NCBI GenBank assembly: GCA_032173965.1
Contig: CM063284.1
Span: forward strand, 116,100,410-116,164,409
Source of the DNA: Sitta carolinensis
Taxonomy: Eukaryota > Chordata > Aves > Passeriformes > Sittidae
Length of the DNA stretch: 64,000 nt
Direction of reading: 5' to 3'
The number at the start of each line of letters is the position of its first letter. Position 1 is the first letter of the stretch. The position numbers and the translations under genes are program-made. This document shows, piece after piece, positions 52,311 to 62,639 of this stretch. Below the pieces are notes generated by a model. The model saw only the letters and a program-made list of their open reading frames with translations. It was not told the DNA's origin and searched no databases.

Positions 52311-52894
52311 TTTCATATTGTAACATATATTATTGTTTGGCAGCTGAAGAAGATACTTAACAAGTCAACATTTACCAAAGGTTAACGCAGATGCCTCCCA
52401 TTCAGAACTCAGTGGAAAAACTACTGTAAAAACATGAAATCTTGATTGAAATAAGGAAACCACAAGAGAACGGTTTAGCTAATGCCTCTTAGAGCTGATA
52501 GATTAGTTTTATTTTTTTTTAATAGAACGTGTGATTCATTCTGACACTTCAGAGTGAGGAAAAAAACAGCTATATTAGCCAGGGTTTTTTTGGTTCAACT
52601 TACATCATTACATTCAGCAGACTTTCTGCTTACATTGACAGACTGTTTTTCAGGGGTCCAGATGAGCTAGGACTCAAAGTGCTCTGTCAGTGTGTGACCT
52701 TGGTTTGTGACACCAGAATACAGCTGACCTGCAGAATGGACATGAAAATATAAATAGAAATTCTTGAGAAATTCATTGGTTGTCTTTGCCTAAGGAAATG
52801 CTGTAAGAGCTGTAGTTTTTAAGTCTTCAGATAATGCAGAGGTTAAGACTACTGTTACCAGAAAAGCGTCACTCACAGATGTCTACATAGACAA
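52311..52894. other. unique sequence, no gene seen
   Basis: Nothing recognised before the satellite. Confidence 0.45.
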
Positions 52895-52992
52895 AGAGAG
52901 AGGAGAAGGAGAGGAGAGGAGAGGAGAGGAGAGGAGAGGAGAGGAGAGAGAGAGGAGAGGAGAGGAGAGGAGAGGAGAGGAGAGGGGAGAGG
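52895..52992 (+). repeat. (GGAGA)n pentanucleotide microsatellite
   Basis: About 98 bases built of the unit GGAGA, all purine on the plus strand, interrupted once by GAGAGAGAG near 52945. Pure purine tracts of this length that read alike in both directions can form intramolecular triplexes and are typically length-variable. Confidence 0.95.
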
Positions 52993-53929
52993 AAAAGTAG
53001 AGATATTCACTTGTTATTATTAATCTATTTGGCTTTATGAAAAAAAGAATGGTTTGAGGAGAACTTTCCTAATCTACCCTCAGAAAGCTAGCTACTGGTG
53101 TTTTTGAGATAGTCCTTTGTAATTTGTATACTTTCTGATGAAACTCACTGGCTCCTGGCTGAGGTTTTTCATCCATCAAAAATTTGTTTAGCTAGAATGG
53201 AAAATGACCGCATCATTTTTTTTTCCCTGTAAAACAGTGGTAGTATGATTGCATTTACAGCTCATCCAGCTTCCCACACACTCTTGGAGGAGAGCAAGAC
53301 AAGCTGCTGAACCCTGCCATCTCTAAGATGCTGGGGAATGGTACCCACTGCTTTAATACATTAGGTTTATTATGTGCTTTCTGTAGGAGGTACACCTATG
53401 CCATAACTGCTTAAAGAGTAATGGTATTTGAAGGTACACCTCATAAAATTTCTCTATATATTTTGCATTAACCTTTAAAGATTTCCCCCTAACCCACCTC
53501 AGTTATTCATCCTTGTTGCAGCCTAGTTGTTTGCCAGATCTAGTCAGACAAAAGTTTTTCTCCTAACAGAGTCAAAGAAAAATAAAGTAATATAAAAAGG
53601 AAAAACATATAATTTTTTGTTATTTCCTAATAAAACTATCCACATCAGGATGGTGCTGGCATGTGCTACAAAATTCAAAGCAATTGTTTTTATAATAAAT
53701 AGTGTAGGAAATTTGCCATATTGTGATATTGCAAGGTACAGAACCCCTAGTCCCTATCTGCCAACATTCCAGAAATAAAGCATGGAGAAAGATTATTTTT
53801 TATTGATTTATTTATTTTAAGGCAGATAAATAGCACCTTGTTCTATTAATTCCTCAGAAAGTGAATAAAGCATTTCCACAGCTTTTCCTTTTATTTGTTG
53901 TTTTTACTATTTCACTAGACTATGCTTAT
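52993..53929. other. unique sequence, no gene seen
   Basis: AT-rich, no element recognised. Confidence 0.45.
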
Positions 53930-54790
53930 TAACTTACATGTTTCCCTCTTTTACAGACATCTAGCTTAATTTGATAAGGTTTTGTAGATTCTTCAAAGCT
54001 TTTTATTCTTGGCCTCCTTTCCTCTGTAGCACCCCTTTCTAACCTAACTAGTAACAGGACTCAACTACCAGTTCTGTAGTCCTCTGATGTCAAATTACTG
54101 TTTTATTTCTCTTTGCCAAATCCTGTCTCTAGTCATTCATTGGAGCCTCCTTGGCTGTCTCACCAGGCTTTCAAACTGAATATCCCAACACTATCTAAAA
54201 CAGACTATATTAAAATGAAATTACTTCCCTTGCTTCACCAAAACTTAGCCTGCCCTTTCCCTTTTCTCCTCTTTCAAATACATTTATGATCTTGCTGCTC
54301 ATTCAGCTTCACAAATAATTTTGTGCTTGATACTTCTTTGATGCTTAGTTTCAAGCCCCAGTTTTTTCTCTCCAGTATCTCAAAAATTTCTGTTTTATCT
54401 TGCTGCCTGAATATAGAGTTGGAGTCTTTTTCCAGAATTTGCATTAATCAAGATAAGAAACCACTGATCTCTCTTTAGCTTGTAGCCTACATTCTGCCTA
54501 AGAAAGGGTCTTCTTAGCTTTATTAAGGTAAAGAAAGGCTTCTTAAGGCATCCTTACCAACAGGACGGATTCAACCACTTCCCTCTGCTGGATTTCCATG
54601 CCTTTAAATGTCCCTTCTATCTCGTCAACATTTGTCCTCTTCATTTTTCCATTGAAACCCACCACATCTCTCCTTGATATTGCCTTCCTCTCTTTTCATT
54701 TTCTCCATGACCTAATAAAACCCCTTTATTCAAAGACTGAGTGGCCACATTTCTCTCTCTGCACACCTCTTTTAAAAGTGTACCAAAGTA
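53930..54790 (+). repeat. pyrimidine-rich unassigned block
   Basis: The plus strand is unusually rich in C and T (for example CCCTTTCCCTTTTCTCCTCT at about 54254) with few purine runs over about 850 bases. It may be a decayed ancient repeat, but no diagnostic phrase was found. Confidence 0.4.
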
Positions 54791-56112
54791 GGGATACATG
54801 AATTATCATCTATCTTAGCTTTCATGGTGGGCCTGATTTGCAGTATTTTATTTGTATTAAAAATTTTTGGAAATAATCAAGATAATCAACATACTCCATG
54901 AGTTTAAAAGCATTTAAGATACTGGCAAAGCTTGAAAAACAATTAATTATTGTTTAGATTTCATTTCAGAAGCACCTAAATAGCTTAGTATAGTTTCAAC
55001 TGATGGGTGCAGTGCTGAATATGTAGCAGCAAAAATTTAAAATTAGAAGATGAGAGTCTCCATTATCATTTAGATAAGCCACAAAAAAGTAATCACACAA
55101 TGGCATAACCATTCCATAGGAATGAAATAAGTTTATTTTCAGTTGTTATCAGCATTGTCTCAAATTTAAACCATGCACTTCAAAATCTGTAGAACTATTT
55201 TCATTTTTAAGGGGAATTTTCCTTTTATTCCTCAATATAGTTGCATTTGGAAGATGATTACTCTTGCATCTGCTATCCATCTTTCTTTTGATCATTACAA
55301 AAGTGTGACCTTGATCAAAATGTAGAGATTGGGCAATTGTTTCAGGAATGTGTAGTTTGAACAGTTAATATTATATTCATCTCTGTAAAAAATCCCAAAT
55401 CTTTCACGCAAGTGAGGTTGCATAAGCCAAGAAATACATATCCCCACTCCTTTCACTTTTATGATCTTGGAAACCATTAAATAGGGGGGAAAAAAAATAA
55501 AATTGAAATGCAGCCAAGTAGTCAAGAAAAGAGGACTCTGTGTCTTTAAGCTGAGGAGAAAAATAAAACCCAATCATTCCAAATGTATTGCTTTAGTCAT
55601 CTGGTTTCATTCTATTAATGACCTTTAACATCTGCAAAAATATTGTGAGAAGCTAATTTTGTTTGTACTGAGGTGGTGCAGAACAGTTTCTGGCTGTCAG
55701 TCTGGGATGTGCTATAAAATAAAATTGTCTTTCTGGGAGTCTGACAAAAACCTACTGTACAGATTCAGTTTATTTACAACAGCATGAAATGAAAAGAAAA
55801 CAGAATTTTACAACACGCCAACATTCAGAAAATGAATACTACTTACACATTTATATATATTTTAGTAATAAGTTTTCAAGATATCCACTGAGATTAAGGG
55901 ATCTATTTTGTATTTTGTGGTATTCCACAAAAATTTTAACCAGAGCAAAATATTTCTCTGTAAATGCTCTTCTCTAGAATTGTAATAACCTATTACCCTG
56001 ATTTTAAACAGAGCCCTCCTTAAAACCCAGAGTTAGCTTGGGCACACTAGGCCTTTAATTAAACAGAAATCCTTGCAGAGAAAAAACGTCTGTCTCATGT
56101 CTTTGTATCACA
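54791..56112. other. unique AT-rich sequence, no gene seen
   Basis: No element or exon recognised. Confidence 0.45.
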
Positions 56113-56789
56113 GTCATAAAAAAATTGTTGCCAGCGTGGTAGAAAGGAAGTAGTGCGAGACTGTTCTGGCAGACAGGGAGCATTCACCTCCTCTGCCTCC
56201 TTCTAAGTGCAGATAAGACTCAGGGAGGAGACAGAGGAGGGGTGGAAGAAAAATCAAAAATATCTTTGTACCATTCTCTACCTTAAAAGGGCAACAAAGA
56301 TTGCAACAGGTATTGCTGCAATGGAGTGCTGGAGATTTGTTGGTGCCTACTGACCCCCCCACAAGCACAACCCCCCCACTGCCTTGTCCCACCGGTGAGG
56401 TTAGGGGTCTCCCAGGCAGGCTCAGATCCTGTCCCCATTCAGTCTGCTGAAAGAGTAGCATAAATATTTGGTTGAGTGCAGAAAAGTACATTTTTACTGG
56501 CCTGGAAGTGAAACACAAACTCACCCACAGGAAAACTCCTTTTATCGACTAGAAAAAAAAAAGAGTTAAAGCTAGTGGCTTCAAGGTGAAAAGAGTGGTA
56601 TCCCAGTAACAGTCTCTAGGTCTACCTCACATCAAGCATTTTATCTGAGCTAATACAGTGAAAACACTATTTTGATTTGTTAAGGGAAGGAAGTTCATTA
56701 AGGAAGACACTCAAATGACTACAACACTCCTTTTTCTTACTGTTAAAAGATGACCATAAAGTGGGAGTTTGGGGGCAATCGCATGCATG
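56113..56789. other. unassigned sequence with paired C7 runs
   Basis: Contains a 136-codon minus-strand open frame (56114-56524) without recognised domain and two runs of seven C (56354-56360 and 56371-56377) on the plus strand. Otherwise nothing identified. Confidence 0.4.
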
Positions 56790-57427
56790 AGTGAAGTCAT
56801 TGAGAGCCACCTGCAGGGAATGTTGGGGATTCTTGTGGATGAAATGGTGTTATGAGCCAACAGAATGTGCTCACAGCCCAGAAAGCCAATTGTATCTTGG
56901 GCTGTATCAGAAGAAGTGTGTCAAGGGAGGGGATGCTGCCCCTCTACACCATCCTTGTGAAATACCACGTGGAGTGCTGCATCCTGCTCTGGTGTCCTCA
57001 ACACATGAAAGACATGGATCTGTTGGAGCAGGTCCAGAGGAAGGCCACAAATATGATCAAAGAGCTGGAACACATCTCCTACAAAAACAGGCTGAGAGAG
57101 CTGAGATAGTTCAGCATGGAGAAAAGATGGCTCTGGGGAGACCTCACTGGACCTTCCAGTAGCTTAAGTGTGCTTATAAAAAGGAAGGAGAGCTGTTTTT
57201 TAAACAGGTCAATAGTGAAAAGAGAAGGGGCAATGGTTTTCAGCTGAAAGAGGAAAGGTTTAGAATAGATGCTAGGAAGAAATGCTTTAGTCAGAGACAC
57301 TGCCCTGGAAGAGTTCAAGGCCATGTTGGTTGGATGCCCTGGGCATCTAGGGAGTGGCATCCCTGCCCATGTCAGGGGGATTGGTATTGGGTGATCTTTA
57401 AGTTTTCTTCCTCCACAAACTATTCAA
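56790..57427 (+). mobile_element. CR1 LINE 3' end with ORF2 C-terminal remnant
   Basis: The best-preserved CR1 in the window. It opens in the ORF2 coding end: an 85-codon frame at 56852-57109 reads NCILGCIRRSV, MLPLYTILVKYHVECC, LLWCPQH and KDMDLLEQVQRKATNMIKEL, the conserved carboxy-terminal stretch of CR1 reverse transcriptase proteins. It ends early at a TAG where the intact family continues. Downstream come GGTTTAGAATAGATGCTAGG, AAGAAATGCTTTAGTC, AGTTCAAGGCCATGTTGGTT and GGGGGATTGGTATTGGGTG, with a degenerate terminus (CTATTCAATGAC). A deletion at about 57170-57200 removes part of the usual sequence. 5'-truncated and inactive. Confidence 0.9.
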
Positions 57428-58530
57428 TGACATCTTGATGCATTGTTTTCTGTAGGGCTAACTACAGTCTGAGGACCTCTATGTACAATATATATCCCCA
57501 TTGCCTTTAGACCAAACCAGTTGGTCTTATGACCTACTCATATTTCCTGAAATTGTCCAGAAGTAAACAAGAAATTTTCTTCTCAATTCCTAGATTGATG
57601 AGAATACTAAATATCAATAAAGGCAAAGAGGCCCAGTAAATTGCATGACTTGGTAAATAGCAATGACATAGCATAATATAAAAATAAAACCAGCAGTATG
57701 CAAGGTCTCTGTTTTTCAGCTGAATATTATTCATCATCTGAATTTCACATGAAATATTAAATCAAGAACAAATTATGTGTTTCTCAGTGTATAATCTGGG
57801 GATTCATGCCCAAAAATATGTTGACGCTCTCCTCACATATGACTTTGGTGAAAATTATACTGGAATCCTGTGTTGTCCATGAATTTTGGAGAACACTGAA
57901 AGGCTTAGTTAGCAAGCAGAATATAACTGCAAAAAAATTTGATGCCTAGATAAATTGTCTTGTAGTCCTTGTTTTTAAAAGTCTGACTTAAAAAAAAAAT
58001 AGTAATAATGTTGCAGTGCCTAAATATGGTATTTTTGTGTGTTTTCTGATGGAGGAAACAGTGAACATGAATTTCTTTATACAGAAATAAAGAATTACCA
58101 ATAACTAATGGCCAGAATTTCCTGACAAAGAAATTAACACTGATAATTGTTCCAAAATGTGCTGTATATAGATGCTTGGAACAAGAGAAATGGTAAACTC
58201 ACCACTTATTATGTCATCTACTCATCATCATAGAATTCTAAATAATATATTTTTGAACTATTTCTTCTAAACAGCTTCACCAAAAACACCCATATATGGC
58301 TTATTTATTTATGACTATATTCTGCAGCTTTATATGGCCTGTACATTATTCTTTGAGGAGGAATTAATTATGGTCTCTTGTTTACTTTGCAAAAGACAGC
58401 TTTCTATGCAGTACTAGTTGAGGTATCTTATTTCTCACCTTCTTAGATCAAAATGTCACTAATCTTTGGTATAGCAAAATCCTTTGACACAGTAACACTT
58501 CGAATAAATGGCAGATAAGGCCCATGTCTG
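57428..58530. other. unique AT-rich sequence, no gene seen
   Basis: No element recognised. The part from about 58300 onward, leading into the hairpin, is repeat-free. Confidence 0.45.
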
Positions 58531-58619
58531 CTAATTAGAGAAGCAGATGCTTTCAATATCCTTGTGTTAGCCTGGCATCATTTTTCTAGGATATTGAATG
58601 TAGCAGCTTCTCTAATTAG
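58531..58619 (+). ncRNA. 89-nt imperfect hairpin, possible small-RNA precursor
   Basis: Arm 1 is 58531-58561 and arm 2 is 58589-58619. The outer 13 bases (CTAATTAGAGAAG against CTTCTCTAATTAG) and the inner 10 (TTCAATATCC against GGATATTGAA) pair perfectly. The eight bases between pair at four positions, giving 27 of 31 matched. The loop is 27 bases (58562-58588). Size and shape fit an animal microRNA precursor, but I recognise no known microRNA seed. Other readings are an inverted duplication of a homeobox-type site (TAATTA is present in both arms) or a very small inverted-repeat element. Confidence 0.4.
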
Positions 58620-60631
58620 TACACTGAGTTGATTATGTAGATTACATGCATCCCATCTTGTTTAAAACAAGTTGTATGGACACATATAATCAACAACTTC
58701 AGGGAAAATCATGCTGATCCAAAAGGATAGGTGGCTAGCACATAGAACGTAAAACAAACTTTTGCTGTCTAAAGCATCAAAAGCACAAAACACTGTAGGA
58801 CATAAAAATGAGAGGATAAAGATGGACACCTGCAGTTAAGAAAGTCAAACATAAATGTTTCTGATGTAGTTCTCAAAATATATATGATAAACAAAAGAGA
58901 CTAAAATTGGAAATAATGGACCAAAATTATTATAACAGAAATAAATTGTAATTAATGGGAAATGAAAGGCAAAATACTCTATTTTATTCATTGCATTTCA
59001 TTTTGTCAATAGTGCCTAGGAAAGGGGTGAAGTAAGAAGTGAATTCTAGCATCCTTCTCATAGATGTTGAACTGCACCATGATATCTTCATTCCTCCATC
59101 ATACCGTTTTACACAGTAACTCCATCCACCTTGAGCTACAGAGAACAATCCAGAGAGCAACAACACCTCTCTTGGTGACTTCAGTCCTGAAGAAACTCCA
59201 CAATCCAGAACTGGCTTTCAGTTGTGGGTCTTTTTAATCTGCTGTTTAGCATAAGTTTGACTTAGTGATCTAATAGGTCAGTGGCATGCATAAATCTATG
59301 AATAAAATGACAAAGTAACAATGAGGTCTTTAAATAACCTCATGATGCTATGGATTTTGCTAGGTATAAGAGCAGTTAGCAAAAACCTATGCAATTCTGA
59401 TTATATTTTCAGGAGGTAAAACTGAAAAGTTAAACTGAGAACCAAAAGCTAATATTCTCTTTACAGCATTGGTTATTCTTTTCTACACCTTTTGAATTTG
59501 TTATTCTCACACTGCCTTCAGAACTCTAACATCAATAAAGTAGACAAAGCCTGAATGCATTTCTCTTTTCTATAAACCATCTGAAATTCTGTCAGTCAAA
59601 GGAGTTTTCCTTCAAACTTTATCTGCTTATGAAGGAAATGGGAATAGGAATTATTAAAAGGCTTAATTACTATGTTATGTTACAAATACGTTGTCTCTTG
59701 TTGCTTCTTTCATATAATATTCAATTTTTCTTAAAATACTTGTAAGGGTAATTTTTTGTCATGGAACTAAAGAGGTCAGTTCTTCTTTCATTAAAATTAG
59801 AATGTTATTTGATGATTTAGTGTTCATCCTGTAAATATTTTTGAAGCCTCTTTTTCCCATCAAAATCAATACAACAAAATATTTTAAGAACTATACAGAA
59901 ATTTTATCTACTTCTCATGTGTTTCAAAACTTGGTCTTTGCTCCTTCCACCTAGCATTATCACAGGACATAAACAGAACATACTCCGTTTATGAAATTCT
60001 GGCATCTGCCAAAATTACTTTCTTTCCCCCAGAAATTATTTTCCAGTTGAAAAGCATGTTGTTTTATAGTATTCTAGTCCAGTATCATTTCCTGAATAAC
60101 TTTGTGTTATCTGAGCAATTAATAAGGAACTGTTCTGTATTTTCTGCCAGTCTGCCAAATATGTACTTGCTTTGCACCGTCTTGGTGGTTATCTCTAGGA
60201 GTTTCCTTTTTGAAGATTCCTTCACAGACTTCTTAACGACAGAGCTCCCAGGACTTCAAAAAATATATTAATGAGTCAGTGTGTAGGCTGAGGAAGACAG
60301 TACTACACTTTCTTCATGTAACCTTACTGGTGGTTTTGGCAGCTCAGATCCATCCAGTTTCAGACAATCATACTGAAACAATAAATGATGGGAGACAAAA
60401 GGCTACAAAAGATAACCCAGAGACAAAGGTCAGTGGGTTTGTCTTTTTAGTCTTTTCCTTTACTTTAGAGACAACACACCTACAGAAGCCTGGTTAATGC
60501 ACAGATGCTTGTTGCAAGGCCTAATAAAAGGAAAAACTGGTGATTGAATGTAACTTTCTTGCTTCTCTAAGAGGTAAATGAAGATCATTCTTTACATAAA
60601 TTATGCATTACCTGCTTCAGTAACACTAGTT
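58620..60631. other. unique AT-rich sequence, no gene seen
   Basis: Short open frames at 58984-59166 and 60047-60497 have no recognised domain and no convincing splice sites. Confidence 0.45.
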
Positions 60632-60649
60632 AAAAAAAAAAAAAAAAAA
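60632..60649 (+). repeat. poly(A) run of 18
   Basis: Eighteen A residues. No retrocopy recognised upstream. Confidence 0.85.
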
Positions 60650-61099
60650 GATAAACATATAAAAAAAGATGAGACAAGATGTTCTAAATATAATCAAAAC
60701 AAAATATGGGATCAAATAGTCCACCATCTAAATGCTCAAGGAAGAAAACATTTTTAAATACATAGTCTGTGATCTATATCCATGCTCATAGCCCTTAATA
60801 TAACTTTATGGACTTAGCTAATTACTAATTTCATCTCTGATATTTTGTATACTGTGTTGACTAAGAACACATTCTTAATAAAGAGGCAGACTGAATGATG
60901 AGGCAGAAATCCAAACTTCTATTCCTTTGGGACCTGTCATCTTATCTTTGTAAGAGCATCTCCAGAGAGGTAGCATGAAATGTATAAACACCTATTATCA
61001 ATCAAAAATGACTGCCATATGGCCCATAATGTTCCTGTCCTTAACCTCATCACTTAGTGCCATGACAAGATTTTCCCTGTTCAACCTGGCTCTGTAGCC
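60650..61099. other. unique AT-rich sequence, no gene seen
   Basis: No element recognised. Confidence 0.45.
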
Positions 61100-62060
61100 T
61101 GTAGGCAGAGATGTCTCATCCTTTGTATCAGTCATCCCTCTGCTTTGCCCCTGGGAAGATCCCAGAGCAGCAGCAGTCTTGGAGCTGCCGCCCTGGTGCA
61201 GTGTATGATCCCTGCACAGAGCTTCCCTTCCTCTTGGGTCTTGGCTGTGGAGAACATTCCCGTGTCTGAAGGTCCACTGTCACCATGAACCATCTCCAAA
61301 CGTACTAATCTGCTGTGTGGGAGACATGGGAAATCCTCCAGAATATCCAAATTATCTTCTGCCACAGCTTTTGTTTCACTTCCATTGGGGAAAAAGAGCT
61401 GTCAGCAAAAATGGGGAATACTTCAAGGAACTAACAAGGAAATGTAGACCATTAAAAAAAAATTAAAAAGGAAGCTTACTAACTTCTGTGTAAAGGGAAG
61501 CATGAGGTTTTTCAAAGAGTTGAAAACAGAAAAACTTGCATTAATGTTAAACAAATTCACTTGTCATCTGTGTCTGCCCTTTAGCTCCCCTTTTTAGGGA
61601 CACCTTTTTATTAAAGTTGCAGCTTGAGTAAAACCTTAGCAGCTGGTGATAATGGAGGAGGAATATGGAGGGTCCTCTCCACCAGGGAGGATTTACATCC
61701 TTCTCAGAGTTTCTGGGGGTGGGCCCCTGAGAGACAGAGAACACAGAATGGAGGGTGCCTGTAAAAGCTGTCTAGTCAGGCTTTGCAGATGTTAACTGAA
61801 GCAACTCTCCCACCCATTCATGACTAAAACCATTCACCAACCTGAAGAAGAGGAGAGACTTTTCCCACATAATCAGATGGAAGTGACCTTCGTGTTTCTC
61901 TATAGAGGGTCCTCCTAGAATCCCTGGAGGAAATTTAGCTAAAGAAAACTGTCCTGGTGGGGGCACACAGTACATATTCCCTTCTGCCTTCTTCCTGAGT
62001 CGCAGCAACAGTTTCAACTTTATGTTTTCAGGGGGGGTTTAAGTATTTATAGGGTGGTTA
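61100..62060 (-). other. GC-richer unassigned block, LTR-like signals on minus strand
   Basis: This block is richer in G and C than its surroundings and carries several 65-81-codon minus-strand open frames without recognised domains. On the minus strand a TATA-box-like CCCTATAAATACT lies at 62055-62043 and an AATAAA at 61612-61607, about 430 bases further on. This spacing could belong to a decayed LTR, but no TG...CA ends or known family phrases were found. Confidence 0.25.
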
Positions 62061-62592
62061 AAAAATGGTTTGCAAATGTTCCTGTGGATTCTTTACTGTG
62101 TATTTACCACTCATCCAGTACCTCCCAAAGTTTCTCTAAAGCTAGTAGATCAATCTTGATTTCTTGAGGAAGAACAAAAGGGCAATCCATGCGGTGTGAC
62201 CTTTTGGGAGAGAAAAAGTAACACTTAGATGTGCAGATACACAGTCCATAAAGGTAGTACTATTTTTTGAATATTAATATTCTTAGGAAGAAAGCCTTTT
62301 CTTTCAGTCTGGTACAGAAAATAACATTTTCAGGAGGATCCAGTAGGAGGAGGTGGAGAGTTTATTCTTTTTCTTTCTGGGGAGTCGCCCAATTATTCAG
62401 GCCAAAGAAAAAGAACTTGTTACACTTACAGGCAAACCTCTCTGGAAACCTGATGTTTAGATGTCATTTGCAGAGGTTTTTCCTCCAGCGCACCTTGTGT
62501 GGAGTGGAGAGATTCAAGATCAGTGGGAAAATGAAATGGACCAACTCCACAATGCCAATGACATTTTAAACTAAAAACTAGAAGATAAGTGG
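62061..62592. other. unassigned sequence ahead of a long poly(A)
   Basis: A 100-codon plus-strand open frame (62267-62569) ends 24 bases before the poly(A) run. Its translation (KKAFSFSLVQKITF, then MFRCHLQRFFLQRTL) matches nothing I know. No AATAAA lies upstream of the A run, which argues against a standard processed copy. Confidence 0.3.

Positions 62593-62637
<45 letters not shown>
62593..62637 (+). repeat. poly(A) run of 45
   Basis: Forty-five uninterrupted A residues, followed by CCACAAAAAAAACCC. It is the longest homopolymer in the window and likely to vary in length between individuals or between assemblies. Confidence 0.95.

Positions 62638-62639
<2 letters not shown>

Noticed and set aside
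56114..56524. 136-codon minus-strand open frame
   Set aside because: No domain, no convincing splice or promoter signals, and the middle is a Gly/Val-rich reading of C-runs. Probably chance.
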